This document shows positions 10,373 through 22,589 of a stretch of 64,000 nucleotides of DNA, piece after piece. A model generated the notes under the pieces. The model searched no databases, was not told the origin of the DNA, and saw only the letters and a list, made by a program, of their open reading frames with translations. The stretch is from Neoceratodus forsteri (Eukaryota > Chordata > Ceratodontiformes > Ceratodontidae): the NCBI GenBank assembly GCA_016271365.2, contig CM057454.1, positions 701,855,501-701,919,500 on the forward strand, given 5' to 3'. The stretch's first letter is position 1, and the number at the start of each line of letters is the position of its first letter. Position numbers and translations under genes: made by a program.

Positions 10373-11780
10373 CTAAACCTTCCCCCCCAATCTCAGATTG
10401 TGTCCTCGGATGTTCCGCCCCCTCCTTAACTGGAAAAGCCCCTCTGTGCCTGCCTTATTTATTCCCTTCATGTACTTGAAGGTTTCAATCATGTCACTCC
10501 CATCCCTCCTCTCCTCCAGGGAGAACATGTTCAGCTCCCTCAGCCTACTCTCATAGTGCAAGTCCCCTATCCACTGGATAATTTTTGTTGCTCTGCATTG
10601 CACTGCCTCCAGTAACCTAATGTCCTTCTTCATGTATGGACACCAGAAATGCATGCAGTACTCCAGGTGTGGTCTAACCAGTGACCTACATAGTGGCAGG
10701 ATCACCTCCCCCCTCCTGGAGGATATGCCTTTGGCAATGCAACCCAGCATCCTGTTAACCTTTGCAGCTGCCTTTCTACACTTTGTGGAGTTGTTCATTG
10801 CTCCCATTATGATCACCCCCAGATCCTTCTCCTCCTCTGTTTTGGCTAGCTGAACACCCCCATCTGGTAGCTCCTCCTGGGATGTTTTGCTCTGAAATGT
10901 AGCACATTGCATTTCTTGGCATTGAACCCTAGTTGCCAAGTGTCTGATCAGTCCTCCGATATTGCCAGGTCCTCTTGTAACCCCTGACACCCTTCCAAGT
11001 CATCCACTACTGCTCCCATCTTGGTGTCATCTGCAACCAGACTGATCTTGCTCTTGATGCCTATTAAGATGTCTGCTATGAAAATCCCAAACAACACCAG
11101 CCCCAGTACAGAGCCCTGTGGCACTCTGCTTGTCACTGTCCTGGGTGATAAAGGCTCCCTTCCAACCACCACACTCTGCTGTCTCCCTTGCAGCCTGTTG
11201 ACTATCCATCCCACCATCTTCGCCCCTGCTCCGTGTCTTCCAGTTTACTACCTAGCCTCCCACACAGCACCAAATCAAATGCCTTATTGAAGTCCAGATA
11301 CAGAACATCCTCTGCATGGGCCCTGTCTAACTGCCTGGCTACCCAGTCATAGTACTCCACTAGGTTGGTCTGACAGGATCTGCCTGAGACAAACCCATGC
11401 TGTCTGCTGTCCTGCAAACCATTAGCCTCTAGGAGGGAAACCAGCCTGTCCTTCAGGATTGTCTCCATCAGCTTTCCCACAATGGATGCGAGGCTTACTG
11501 GTCTGTAGTTCCCTGGCTCATCTTTGGGGCCACTCTTGTGGAGGGGCACCATGTGTGCCATCCTCCAATCCTGTGGAACACTCCCTGACTCCAGGGATGC
11601 ATTAAACAGGCCTGCCAGCACTTTTGCCAGGACTTCTGCTAGCTCCCTTAGCACCCAGGGGTGTTTGCCATCCAGCCCCAGTGCCTTGTCCACCCTCAGT
11701 GCTCTCAAGCCCTCCAGTAATCTTCTCACTGGGATTTCCCTGTCTGTCTCCTCCTCGCCTCCCATGCCCACCCACCCCAA
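10373..11780 (-). pseudogene. CR1 copy 2 reverse transcriptase
   Basis: Three overlapping open pieces in different frames make up the RT. The piece at 11202-11780 (192 codons) has GNYRPVSLASIVGK, RQHGFVSGRSCQTNLVEYYD and YLDFNKAFD with the motif A Asp. The piece at 10948-11217 has VPQGSVLGLVLFGIFIADI and the catalytic VADDTK. The piece at 10373-10990 has the C-terminal region typical of CR1, with RPHLEYCMHFW, LEAVQCRATKII and ELNMFSLEERR. Catalytic residues look intact; the frame changes near 11205 and 10985 disable the protein. Confidence 0.88.
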
Positions 11781-11789
11781 CTCCCTTGG

Positions 11790-12605
11790 ATATTGCTTCC
11801 CCTTTCTCTTTCATAACTACTGAGCAGAAGTACTCAGTTAATGCTTCTGCCTTTTCTTTCTATTTATCCACCCACCTCATACCTTTTTATTCTTGCTATA
11901 TGGTCCTTGCAGCACAGTTTCTCCTTGATGTACCTGAAGAAGTCCTTCTCTCTGTTTTTAATGCCCTGTGCTAGGCCAACTTCCTGGGATGCCTTGGCTG
12001 CCCTTGTTGCCTCCCTTGACTCCTTCAGGTAATCCTCTCTGTCCTCCCCTCCCCTCTCCCTGTTCTTTTGTACCATCTAAAGGTGGTTCTTTTCTTTCTT
12101 ACTTTCTCCATGACTCCCCTGCTCACCCACCTAGGCTTCTTGGCCCTAGCCTTCTTACTCTGGACCCTTGTACATGTTGCACTTGCCTCCTCAATACCCC
12201 ATTTAATGACTTCCCACCTCTGATTAGTGTACATATCTTGACTGATCCTGGCCAGATACCCAGATACCCATGTACTACTTCCCTCATCCTCCTGAAGTCG
12301 GCCCTTCTGAAGTCTAACACCCTTGTTCCCAATCCTACTCCTGCCTTCCCCATGTTTAACCTGAACTACACCGAGTGCTGGTCACTCCCTGCCAGTGGCT
12401 CCTCCACCCTCAGCCGTCTCACAAATTCCCCATTTTACCAGTACTAGGTCAAGGGTATTCCCTAACCTGGTTGGCTCATTGACCATCTGCAATAGGAAGC
12501 TATCTTGAAAGGCATCCTAAAGTACCTGATCCCTCCTATTTGTGGTGGCTGGGGTGCCCCAATCTACTTCTGGCAGGTTGAAGTCCCCCACAGTCATCAT
12601 ACTGC
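11790..12605 (-). pseudogene. CR1 copy 2 endonuclease C-terminus and linker
   Basis: Short pieces in shifting frames continue copy 2 upstream of the RT. The piece at 11864-12076 (KNREKDFFRYIKEKLCCKD) is the pre-RT linker. The piece at 12123-12353 (VLDFRRADFRRMREVV) matches the linker that follows the endonuclease in the other copies. The region 12350-12605 is the end of the endonuclease, also broken. Confidence 0.75.
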
Positions 12606-12832
12606 CCCTTCGGCAGGTCCTTCTGATTTACTTCATTACTATACCAATCACAACAGCATCAGCTGAAAGATCTTTCAGCTGTCTACAGAAGATCAAGTCC
12701 TATTTGTGTACAGAGATGGGACCGATTTGACTTTCAGGGCTTGCAATGATGAACCTTTCAGGAAATAACTGTCCAGGAGTAGAAAATATTATAGATGCGC
12801 TAGTGAAGAAGAATTGTTGCTTAGATTTATGA
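12606..12832 (+). pseudogene. hAT-family transposase C-terminal fragment
   Basis: The frame reads PITTASAERSFSCLQKIKSYL, the conserved start of the hAT dimerisation domain, here with Ala-Glu-Arg-Ser-Phe-Ser. It continues past an in-frame TGA (12728-12730) as GLAMMNLSGNN and ends at a TGA at 12830-12832. It therefore holds only the last ~75 codons of a cut-and-paste transposase. The catalytic Asp residues and the BED finger would lie upstream and are absent; CR1 sequence replaces them. It is a dead fragment. The hAT subfamily cannot be decided from this piece. Confidence 0.85.
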
Positions 12833-13419
12833 ATGACAGATTTAATGTTTGTTTCTAAATTTTTTCTTTAGAACAAATTTGCTTTTACTCATTTATTTTG
12901 TATAACATGTCACAGCCACCTGTAAACCTAAAGGGTACTTGTTCACAAGGTGAACCAGAGATCATCTAGTACCCCAGGGCTTCTGGGGGCCTAATGGCCC
13001 CTGGACTCCTGGTATAGAAGCCAACAGGCACAGCAGCAAGGTAGTATAACATCCAGTCAATCACAGCTGGTGACTCTATGTCTATGTACATTATCAGCAT
13101 CTTGCTAGCCTCAGGTACTGAATACACATACATAGTATTTAACTTGTAGCCAGCCAGAAAATAATAATTTTTCTTAGAGCAATGCATTTTGTAGCTTATT
13201 CTGAAGCTAAATAACTCATCTCTGAGCTCTTCTCCATGGTGGAGGACAGCTCAGAGATGAGTTATTTAGCTTCAAAATAAGCTACAAAATGCACCACAGA
13301 GCATCTAGTACCCCAGGGCTTCTGGCAGCCAGGCAGCCCCCAGACTCATGGCAGTTATGACCCCCCCCATGCAAAATGCATAGCCCCTCCAATAATTTCA
13401 TAATGGTTGCACCAGTGAG
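12833..13419. repeat. Unclassified region with a diverged direct repeat
   Basis: A ~50-nt segment starting 'catctagtaccccagggctt' occurs at 12964-13015 and again at 13302-13352, about 340 bases apart in the same orientation, with moderate divergence. A palindrome lies between the copies (13183-13293). No coding sequence is recognised. This may be a small non-autonomous element or its remains. Confidence 0.5.
13183..13293. repeat. Palindrome with 46-nt arms
   Basis: The arm 13183-13228 is the reverse complement of 13248-13293 with a single mismatch, separated by 19 nt. The ends read 'tgcattttgtagctt' and 'aagctacaaaatgca'. Such a long, nearly perfect inverted repeat suggests a recent foldback or MITE-like structure. 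Confidence 0.85.
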
Positions 13420-15440
13420 TAAAAGAAGATGCAGAAGAAAAAAGAGACAATTCTGGTCGTTTAAGTAAGTTGCAAAGGTGGTGAAGGGAAAAAGGGAGGC
13501 ACTGAAGAGATAGATGGAAACACAAAGAGAGGAGAGATATACCAATTAAATAAAGCAGAAGGAAGCAGATAGGGTGGTGAGGGGCACAAAGGTGCAGACA
13601 GAGAAAAGGATTGCAAAGGAGGTCACTAAAGGTGACTTTCTTCAGATACATGAACGAGAAAAGGAAAGCAAGGGGAGGGATAATAAGGATTAGAAGAGGA
13701 GAAGGGGGAGACTATGGAGAAGAGGACCAAGAAATAGCTGGCATCTTAAACATGTACTTCTTGTCAGTCTTCACAGTGAAGGAATGGAGGGCAGATAACC
13801 AGGGAGAAGCAAGAGTAGGGGTGAGGTGGACACAAGCCCAGTTTCAGAGGAAAGAATCCTGAAGAAACTTGCAGCCCTGAAAGTGGGCAAGGCTATGGGA
13901 CTGGACAGGATATACCCCAGGGTTCTAAAATAACTCAGAGAGGTGCTAGTTGCCCCACATACAGACTTTTTAAACAACTCACTGGAAAAGGCATAGTTCT
14001 GGAGGACTGGAGAAAGGCTGACCTGGTCTCTCTACTTAACAGCTGATGCATGAGGAGGTTAGCAATTATAGGCTGTTCAATCGTACTCCAATCAAAATCC
14101 TTCTGAAGTAAAGACTGGCAGAGCATCTTGACTCCATTGGGTTGCTTGACCACAGGCAGTATGGATTCACAGGGGAAGGTAATGCTAAAAAAATCTTATA
14201 CAATTCTTTTACTGGGTTATCAGAGAAATATATCAGGGTAGCGCAGTGGATGTGGCCTGCCTGAACCTGAGCAAGGCCTTCAACACTGTGCCATGCAAGA
14301 GGCTGATAAAAAAGTTGAAGAGCCTAGGAGTGAGATCCAAGGTTGTAAATTGGCTTAAACACTGGTTAATGGATAGGAGCCAGAGGGTGGTGGTTACCAG
14401 CATTCACTCTAATGATGGGACAGTGAAGTTATGTAGCACCATAGAAATGTATGAGGGTGCAGTGGGGTAAAACATTGCAAAAGAATTGGAATGGAAGGTA
14501 TGCCTTTTTGTAGATGATACCAAAATCTGAAATAGGGTAGACACTCAAGAGAGAGTGGAGGGAATGTGCAGGGATTTTGGGAAACTGGAGAAGTAGTCAA
14601 AAGCATGGCAGTTAGGGCTCAAAGCCAAAAAGTGCATAATCATGCACCTAGGGCATAGGAACCGAGGAGCAAAGTGTAGAACAAGGGGAGGTACTGACAG
14701 TCATTATATTGGAAAGGAACCTTAAGATTATCATCACATCTGAGGATCTCAATGTGTTAGTGCAGTGTGACAAGCAGTGGGTAGGGCTAGTGGAATGATA
14801 GGATGCATAGCGAGGTGTATCTCCAACAGTAGAAGGGAGATGGTGTTGCCACTGTATCACTCATTGGTGAGCCCCCCCCCCCGGAGTACTGTGTCCAGTT
14901 TTGGAGACCACACCTCAGAATGAACTTAGACAGGGTGGAGGCAGTCCAAAGAAGAGCAACTAAAGCGGTGCAGGGTATGCACAGGAAGCACTATGAGGAC
15001 AGATTGAGGGATCTCAATATTTACACCCTGGAAGAGAGGAGAAAGAGCGGTGACATGATAGAGACCTACAAGCACCTCACAGGGAAGAATAAGGTGCAGG
15101 CAGTGGGGTGTCTTTCAAATTCGAACATTACCAGAACCAGGTAGTATGTGATGAAGCTGGAGTGAGGGAAGTTTAAGAGAGATGTGAGGAACTATTTCTT
15201 CACTGAAAGTGTGATAGATGATTGTAACAGACTGCCAGAAGAATTGATAGAGGCTAAAACAGTGAGGGCCTCAAGCATGCATGGGATTGAGATAGGGGAA
15301 TATTAGAAAAAAGGCTGGAAGGGTCACTGGGACCAGATAGGGTCTGTGGGAGCAGATTGGCATGGAACATCTGGGCTGACTGATTGGGCAAAGCAGTCCT
15401 TTTCTGCCAACAAATGTTATTTTTCTATGTTTCTATGACT
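13420..15440 (+). mobile_element. CR1-type LINE copy 3, 5' truncated, plus strand
   Basis: The fragment starts in the Lys-rich linker after the endonuclease and runs to a 3' tail. The tail near 15423-15438 is two copies of the octamer 'tttctatg', the same octamer seen reverse-complemented at the 3' ends of the copies at 30588, 45670 and 62617. It diverges strongly from copy 1 and has several internal stops, so it is an older insertion. Confidence 0.82.
13430..15300 (+). pseudogene. CR1 copy 3 linker and reverse transcriptase
   Basis: Recognisable pieces in order are the linker with FFRYMNEKRKA (13611-13862), VACLNLSKAFNTVP for motif A (14246-14470, where Asp is replaced by Asn in CLNLSKAF), a FVDD-like motif C near 14508-14519, and the C-terminal NLDRVEAVQRRATKAVQG with LNIYTLEERR (14920-15144). 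Stops and frame changes separate the pieces. The motif A substitution alone would inactivate the enzyme. Confidence 0.8.
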
Positions 15441-15524
15441 GGGGAGTGCAGTTACTTTCTGGACTGACATTTTATACATCCCTGCCTTTCTCTAGAATAA
15501 CCTACCCATATTCCTCCACTCCTT

Positions 15525-15542
15525 TTCCTCTTAGCTTTCTTT
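15525..15542. repeat. L1 target-site duplication, left copy
   Basis: The 18-nt sequence 'ttcctcttagctttcttt' is repeated exactly at 22590-22607. The last T residues may partly belong to the tail. Confidence 0.9.
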
Positions 15543-15955
15543 TTTTTTCAGTTTAGTATATTTTATTAGATTTTTTTAATATAACAAAAATCAGACTAAT
15601 GGTACATATTGTATCATTCTGCAACAGCCCCCCCCCCATACAGCATCAAATCTACCCATTCCATGATGGAGAGCTGTGCACAATTGACAAAAAGACCTAC
15701 AAAGGATTGTATAGAGTCCACTAATGGTTAGATCTTATCATATCCACTTGACTACATCTTGACCTTGTATCCCCACCCCTACCCCTCCCATCCCTCCCTC
15801 CCTCCCTCCCTCCCTCCCAGAGTCCTTACATAAAGTATAAAAGTAATGGTTAACCCAGCAAATGTCCAGAGATTTACCAGGTGCACGAAGATTAGGGCCA
15901 CATCTCTGTCCTTAGGACCGTTAAGAGATTGAGTAAGGGGTGATCACCAATCCCC

Positions 15956-18900
15956 CTAAGCACTAGGGGATATAGAAGTGCAAAATAAGATAGATAGCAG
16001 TGCCATCAGAGGGCCCCACCTCCTGTTGAATGTCTCCTGTTGGTTCTTCCGGGAAGCAATGTGATGTTCTAATTTGAGAGCCTGAAGAATTTCTGAATGC
16101 CGTTCCCTCAAGGTAGGGGTAGTTTGGTCCAACCAGTGTTGTGTTGTAACATATTTAGCCACCACCAAAATCAAGGATATAAAAACTCTGTGACAGTCTA
16201 ACATGTCCCTGGAAAAGTGGCCCACTAGACAAGTCTGCGGAGTAAAGTATGAGTCCAGGCCCAACAGAGGATCTAGAGAGCCCCAAATAGCTTGACAGAA
16301 GGGGATCACCAGGGCACAATAAAGAGTATGTGTGTTAGTGTACCGTACCATCTGATTGTCCACATCTAATACATAGGGTGAGTGCCGCTCTGCTCATCCT
16401 GTATAATCTGGCAGGAGAGCAGTACAAGTTATGAAGGATGTGAAAATGAAGGAAGCATAAGCGATCCTGTTTCACATACTTACATAGGTATTTCCAAATT
16501 TGTTGCCATTCTTCATCATTTAAGTGAAGGTTTAGCTCCTGCTTCAAGTAGAAGAAAGTTCCTTGTGGTCTGTTGGGATCATGGAGTTGTAAGACGGTAT
16601 AAAACCTAGAAACTGGGTGAGGTTGAATAGCTGTGTCTCTAAGTGCCTGCAGAAGAGGATTAGGGGACTTCTGCCATGGGGTGGGTCCCAGGAAAGAGGA
16701 AATTGCCCCCTGTAACTGCAGATGTTTGAAAAAGTGGTAGGTGGGTATAGCAAATATTCTCTGAAGCACTTCTGCAGGACTAAGTTTGCCATTCATAATA
16801 CAAGAAGATAGAGAGGTCTTACCAAAGGCTAGGCAAAAACTCAAGGGGATAGAATGGTTGGCAATTCTAACATGTGGGTTGCAAAGTAAGGGTTCAGACA
16901 GGTCTTTGTGCAGTGCGAGATTCATGTGGGAGCAGATCCGATGGAGGGCTTTGAGAGACCACCACATTGGGGAATTTTGCAGAGAGTTAGGGAGTTCTGA
17001 GATTTTGGCATAAATTAGACAGCCCAATTCAATACCCCTGGAGCGGCATAAATGCTGTTCCAGAGAGAGCCATTGAGGAATATAGTCATTCAGAGAACCA
17101 ACCATGTTGGCACCCCACCTAAATATTTTACAACAATGTATCACACAGTAGTATAAGTAGAAGTTGGGGAGTCACAGACTGCCCAGCTCTTTCTGATGAG
17201 TCAGTTTGGGATATGCCCGTCTAACTGCCTCCCCTTTCCACAGGAAATCTGTGAGAGTAACCGAAGAAACCAGCATTTGGTGAGGAATGGACTTATCATA
17301 CTTAGTGGATAAAGAACTCTGGGCAAAATATTCATCTTTATCACACTCACATGCCGCCATAGCAAGAGTGGAAGAGATTTCCACCTCTGAAGGTCCGTTC
17401 AGATATTGTGACATACTAGGGAAAGATTGAGTTTAATCAAGGCAGGGAAAGAGCAAGAGATTTTGATTCCTAGACAAGTGAGAACTCTGGGTTCCCATAC
17501 AAGGCCCAGATTCTGAATCCACTGTTTTTGGACGTGTATATTTATGGGCATGACTTTGGACTTGTCCAGGTTTAGTTTATATCCTGCCGCTTGAAAGAAT
17601 TTATTAATAATGCCTACAACTGCCGGTATAGAAGTATGAGGATTTTCTAGGTGTAGCAGAAAATCACCTGCGTAGGTCAACAGTTTATACCTATCATTAC
17701 CTATTTGGATGTCCATGACTTCTTGACTGTTCTGAAGGATTCAGATGAGAGGTTCTAAGTACAGGTTACAAAGAAAAGGTGAGAGAGGGCATCCTTGCCT
17801 AGTACCCCGGGCCAGTGGAAAAGGACCGGAGAAAACTCCATTACAGTGGACCATAGCCGTAGGATGGTGATAAATGACCTTGAGCCATTCACAGAACTGA
17901 GCAGGAAAGCCATATCACTGCAGAATGGCAAATATGAAAAACTAGGAGACACAGTCAAAGGCCTCCTCCGCTTCAAGAGAGACTAGGACCGATGGGGTTT
18001 TCAGTTCACCAGCAACAGAGATACGGTGAAGGACCTTACGCATGTGGTCTGTGGACAACCATCCTGCCACAAATCCCACTTAGGTCAGGCTAAGAAGGGC
18101 TTGCCATACATGTAGGAGATGGTTGGCCAGGACTTTGGCGAGAATTTTCAAATCAGAATTTAGAAGTGAAATAGGTCGATAATTATCCTGAATTAAAGGC
18201 GACTTGCCCGGTTTAGGTATAACGGTAATCCAAGTCTGGGTAAACAAGCAATCTGATAACCCAGAGGAGCTTAGAAAGTTGAATAACCTTGTAAGGAGTG
18301 GTGCCAGGTCTTCAATGAAGGTGGCATAAAAGGCATTATTAAACCCATCCAGGCCTGGAGCCTTTTGCTTAGGAAGTTGCTCTATCACTTGTTTCACTTC
18401 GTGTAGAAAATTGGAATTAGTAAAAACTCCTGTTAAGGTTCAGTGAGGGAGGGCAGAGGCAGTGGGTCCAGGTATTGTGTTAATGTAGTCTCATCTGGGG
18501 TCTCCTCTTCTGGGGCATATAAGGTTTTGTTAAATTGCTGGAAGGCCTCGGCTATATCTCGAGTGTGGGTTAGAACCTCCCCTCCGGAGATTGGTTGGAG
18601 ATTCTGAATCATTCCTTGGGAGCCTAATTATTTGAGCTGCAAGGCTTGGAGCCTGCCTGCTCTTTCACCTGCTTCCAGGTATCGAAATTTAACTCTCTGC
18701 AAGGCTAGGTCAGCCTGTTCCACTAAGAGCCCATAGTATTGGGCCCTGAGGGCATGTAACCGAGTCCACATTTCTTGGTCTGCCGAGGTTGAAGGGTAAT
18801 GTTCCAGCTCTCGAATCTGGGCTAGTAGTTGTCATGTCTTTTCTGCTCTCTGCTTTTTGATCTGAGAGGCAAGCCTAATGCATTCTCCTCTCACTGCACA

Positions 18901-19770
18901 TTTTGTTGCTCCCCATAGCACATCCATATAGTCCATTCCACCCTCGTTTTCCCTAAAATGGGTTTGTACAGTATAAAATCCGTGATGGTTTTAACAAAAT
19001 GGGTGTCTCTTAAGGGTATGGAATTAAAGCGCCATGCCCTATCCCTGTCATCCATCCCCCTTAGTGAATGCTCCATAGAGATCAATACATGGTCCGAAAT
19101 AACCATAGGTAAGATATTGCAGGTCAAAAGGCCCGGGAGACTCGAGGTGGTGATCAAGAAGTAATCAATGTGTGAGTATGACTTGTGTGTTAGAGAAAAA
19201 AATGTGTATTGTCTGTCATTGGGGTTTAGAATTCACCAGGGATTTCCCAAGCCCAGTGAATCCATAAGTTCTCTCGTGTCCTGTTGGGCCACTGAATGAC
19301 CTTTACAGCGCAGACCAGACCTGTTCAGATCTGGGTGACAAACTAAGTTCCAGTCCCCACCGAAGATGATAAGGATATGTGAAAAAGCTAGCAGTTGAGC
19401 TAGAAGATTGGAGAAAAAGTCTGGTGAGTCTGAGTTTGGGCCGTAGATCCCCCCCTTGAAGCAACTCTGTGAGCCCCAGATGTCCTTGCAATAGGAGGTA
19501 ATGGCCCTTTGGATCACTGCACTCCTTGATTAGCTGAGGTGGGGTCCCTCTACGAATTAAGATCCCCACACCTCCTCTTTTATTACTGGTTCCTGTCCTG
19601 AAAGCCTGGCCGACCCATTCCCTATGAAAAATATTGTATATCCTCATATTTAAGGTAGGTTTCTTGAAGAAAAACCACATCTGGTTGGTATTTCTTAAGA
19701 TGGCGTAAAATCATGTATCTTTTACGTTTATCATTCACCCCTTTTATGTTCCACAAGATAAATTTACATG
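15956..19770 (-). pseudogene. L1 ORF2: endonuclease, reverse transcriptase, Cys-rich C-terminus
   Basis: The ORF opens near 19770 with text for an APE-type endonuclease, including a FLQET-like motif; the piece 19303-19680 continues it (NKRGGVGILIRR). The RT is seen as [16 protein letters not shown] and [19 protein letters not shown] (18080-18397). Motif A reads SLEAEEAFDCVS near 17955-17985, so the catalytic Asp is Glu (codon 17972-17974). Motif C reads YAGD (codons 17663-17674) where L1 has YADD. Both catalytic sites are therefore altered. The C-terminal domain follows (16335-17144), ending with CIRCGQSDGTVH, the start of the L1 C-terminal Cys/His motif, then 15956-16363. More than six frame breaks are present. 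Confidence 0.88.
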
Positions 19771-21479
19771 CAGTCCCCATGGTTCTCTTTTAAGAGTCGT
19801 ATGGCTTGAATCACTGTCCACCTGTTTGCTAGACTATAGAGTGCTCCCAGCCTTCCCACAACCCCCTGAATCCCACTCCCTCATGACCTCCCTCCCCCCC
19901 CCGATCTCCATAGCTGTGATTGTGGCCACTGCTTGCACATGTGGATATGATCCTTCCCCATCCCTCCTCCTCCCTCCCTCTTCCTCCCCCTGCCCAAATA
20001 ACAGCTTCCCAGTAATCTTATCACAGTCACTATACCTATACAAAAAACACTTTCTGTCCCTGGCCCTGCAGACTGAAACACCAACATACCTCTGCCTGTG
20101 ATGAAAAACACCACCGGAATGGGCCCCATCCCCCCTCCCCAGCTCGGATTATCTTAGGTAAATAATAGATCTGCATTAACATTTGTTTGACCCCCTTAGA
20201 ATAAGCAAGCAGAAAAAAAATATAAGAAAGACAGAGCATGGTTATGTACAGATCCCCAACATCCCCCCTCCCAAGTATAGAGCATAGTCTGTATCAAACT
20301 GCATTATCTTGCATTAAATCCTTCTGTGCTGCACCAGGAATAACATGCTCAGTGTGTGAGCCCCTTGCACAGAGACCACAGGGAGAAATAGTACTCTATT
20401 GTAACATTCCCCCTCCCACCAGCATACTAAAGAAAGGCAAGATCTGTAGGCCACATCCATGCCAGGTGAGGGTTGACAGTAGGTACCCCAGCCTGGCCCC
20501 CTCCAAGCATCCCCCCTTGGGACCTTATGAGCAATCCACCACAGGTACCATTCAACCAGGGCCGCTAATGTGATGTTCCAACTACAGTGCGGTACAGAGA
20601 GGATTGCTCCATTAAGCCCATCACAGGAGGAGGACATACTTCAGGGCTTGAGGCTGCCACAGCATTAAAGGCTTATTACCCTCACTTAGATCAGCACAGT
20701 GCCCCCTAGTTCGTTATCATGTCATCCTGGCATAGATTTGGGTCAACTGAGCCATATTATGGGGGGAGGTAGGTGGGAGTAACCAACCTCCTATCCCTCC
20801 ACCCTTTTAGTAGACTGACTAACAACAAGGACCTCCGCAATCAGAGGCAAAGTGTGCCACCCATCTTGACCACTACAGCAGGCTGCATAGTGTCTGACCA
20901 TCAGGGTCCCTGTATGAATTGACTGTGCACTATCAGTTTTTTATTGTTGATGGGGTTGACCTAGCAACCCTGGACAGTAGATGGTTAAACTGGTACCATT
21001 GGTGGAAGTGCCCCCAGTCCCAACGGGGACACCCAGAAGGAGCCCCACTATGCATCCCCACTTTCACCCCTCCAGCAACAAACAAGGCCACAAACCTACC
21101 TCACTTCTTCCACTGGAGAGACAGTAATTCGAACAGTGCGGTGGTCTAGGTCCTCTGCTCCAATCCCCATACAAAGCACACCTCACTCCTATGTTCTTAT
21201 ACAGCACCTCCTCCCTCTGTTCTCAGGCTGAAAAAGCCCAGGGTTGTTTTTCAAGTCCGCCATTCAGACAGAAAGGTTCCAGAAAAGGCCTAGTTACTTT
21301 TCATCTTGGAAGAGCTAGGGCCCTGTTTGTTGTGGAAGCCTGCAGCATTCTGGCATAGTCTACGTCACAGCTTATACAACTAATCCAGTCCCCAGAGCAT
21401 TGTTAAAGAAAAGAAAAGAAAAACCCCAGAACAGTAGTATACATTTTAGAGATTAATCAACACAACACTCTAATTCCTT
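19771..21479 (-). other. Long spacer between L1 ORF1 and ORF2
   Basis: About 1.7 kb separates the last ORF1 text from the ORF2 start. No ORF here resembles a known L1 domain. The plus strand is rich in C and CCTCC runs around 19870-20550. Typical L1 spacers are far shorter, so either this lineage has a long spacer or an unrelated sequence has inserted here. Confidence 0.5.
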
Positions 21480-22383
21480 AATAATCTCCAGATAACCTGT
21501 AACATTTCCAGCTTGGCAAAAAGATAGTCATTTTGATGCTTGAAGAAAGATCTGGAAACATATTAAGCAGTTCTTGCTTGGCTTGATCATCCGATTCAAA
21601 GGTTTTTGTCGACTCTCAATGATTTACTTGTAGTTTTACTGGGTATAACATTTTGAAGCAGATCCCCACAGCCATCAATTTAGAAACTATAGAGTTGAAT
21701 TCGGCTCATTTCAGAGTGGGGTAAATCGTGGGTCATTCTGATCTTATTACCTTCCCATAACAGTTCTTTGTATCTCTTATTTTGGCCAGAATATGGACTT
21801 TATCCAAAATATTGAGCAGCTTGAATATCATGAATTGAGGTGGGGAGTTCAGCGAAGGAGTGGGCCTCTGCGCTCTGTGAGCCTGCTCAATAATGTAGCC
21901 AGGTCCATTGGGTTATGGGCCCGCCGCTTTTTCACAAAATTTCTGCATAAACAATATTGGATTTTGACCTTCCAATCCCTTGGGCAGACCAAATAAGAGG
22001 AGATTATTGCATCTGCAGCGGCCCTCTAAATCTTCTATCTTTTCTTCTAGCCTGGAGACTTTCCTGCATATGGCTACAGAATCAGTTTCCTGGTGAGCCC
22101 TCCAGTCCTCCAGAGAGCTGGTTCTTGTTTCCACATTTCCCACTCTTCTTGATAGGGTCTCTGATGCCTTTTGGAGGGTAGCTAGCTGGCTTGTGATGCT
22201 CAAGAGAGCTTCCTTGACAGGGGAAAGTTCTTGTAGGAATTTTTCCTCTGTCAGTGGAGTGGGCACCGCGCTGGGTTTGGTAACAGTCACCACTTGCATT
22301 TTGGATTTCTTCGTGGCCTTATCTTCTTCCGGTGTAAGTGGTGGGGTGTGTATCGGGCCCACAGGACGTATCTCGGACTCCAT
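21480..22383 (-). pseudogene. L1 ORF1 RNA-binding protein
   Basis: The frame from 22383 to 21913 (156 codons) starts at MESEIRPVG. It has a coiled coil with heptads (LATLQKASETLSRRVGNVE, then VSRLEEKIEDLEGR at about residues 108-121), followed by CRCNNLLLFGLPKG, the first strand of the L1 RRM. The C-terminal part continues in other frames to about 21480. ORF1p normally forms trimers through the coiled coil and coats L1 RNA. The start ATG follows a ~200-nt leader. A frame break falls just after KFCEKAAGP. Confidence 0.85.
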
Positions 22384-22589
22384 CAGAACACTAGTGTCCC
22401 CACAGAAATTACCGTCCCAAAGTTCCCAATAAGAGGCAGAATAGGTTGCAAATAGGTTGCAAACACAAAGTGCTCACTGTATTGTTCATTTGCAGATCTA
22501 AACTGTAATTTTTAAGTTGTTTTTCCTGAGCTGTGAAGTGGAGACGGAGAGAACACATCTTACCTGCTCAGACTCATCATGTGACCCCC

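Larger units (their letters stand above)
10128..12605 (-). mobile_element. CR1-type LINE copy 2, second subfamily, 5' truncated
   Basis: The order of domains matches the other CR1 copies, but the sequence differs clearly from copy 1, so this is a separate subfamily. The 3' end at 10128-10145 carries an octamer-like direct repeat (minus strand 'ttcatatgttcatat'). The 5' break near 12605 falls in the endonuclease, just after text for GDFN-like sequence ('gtgggggacttcaacctgcc' on the minus strand). Beyond it lies hAT sequence on the other strand. Confidence 0.85.
15543..22589 (-). mobile_element. L1-type LINE, near full length, inactive
   Basis: The element is bounded by an 18-nt target duplication. 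Its tail (plus-strand T run at about 15541-15548, then AT-rich sequence) is at the left. Reading right to left there is a short 5' leader (about 22384-22589), ORF1, a long spacer and ORF2. Length is about 7.05 kb, in the range of full-length L1. A clean target duplication together with an A-rich tail shows target-primed integration. Both ORFs are broken many times. Confidence 0.9.

Noticed and set aside
12606..12832. A domesticated hAT gene
   Set aside because: Only the C-terminus remains, with an in-frame stop and CR1 sequence directly upstream.
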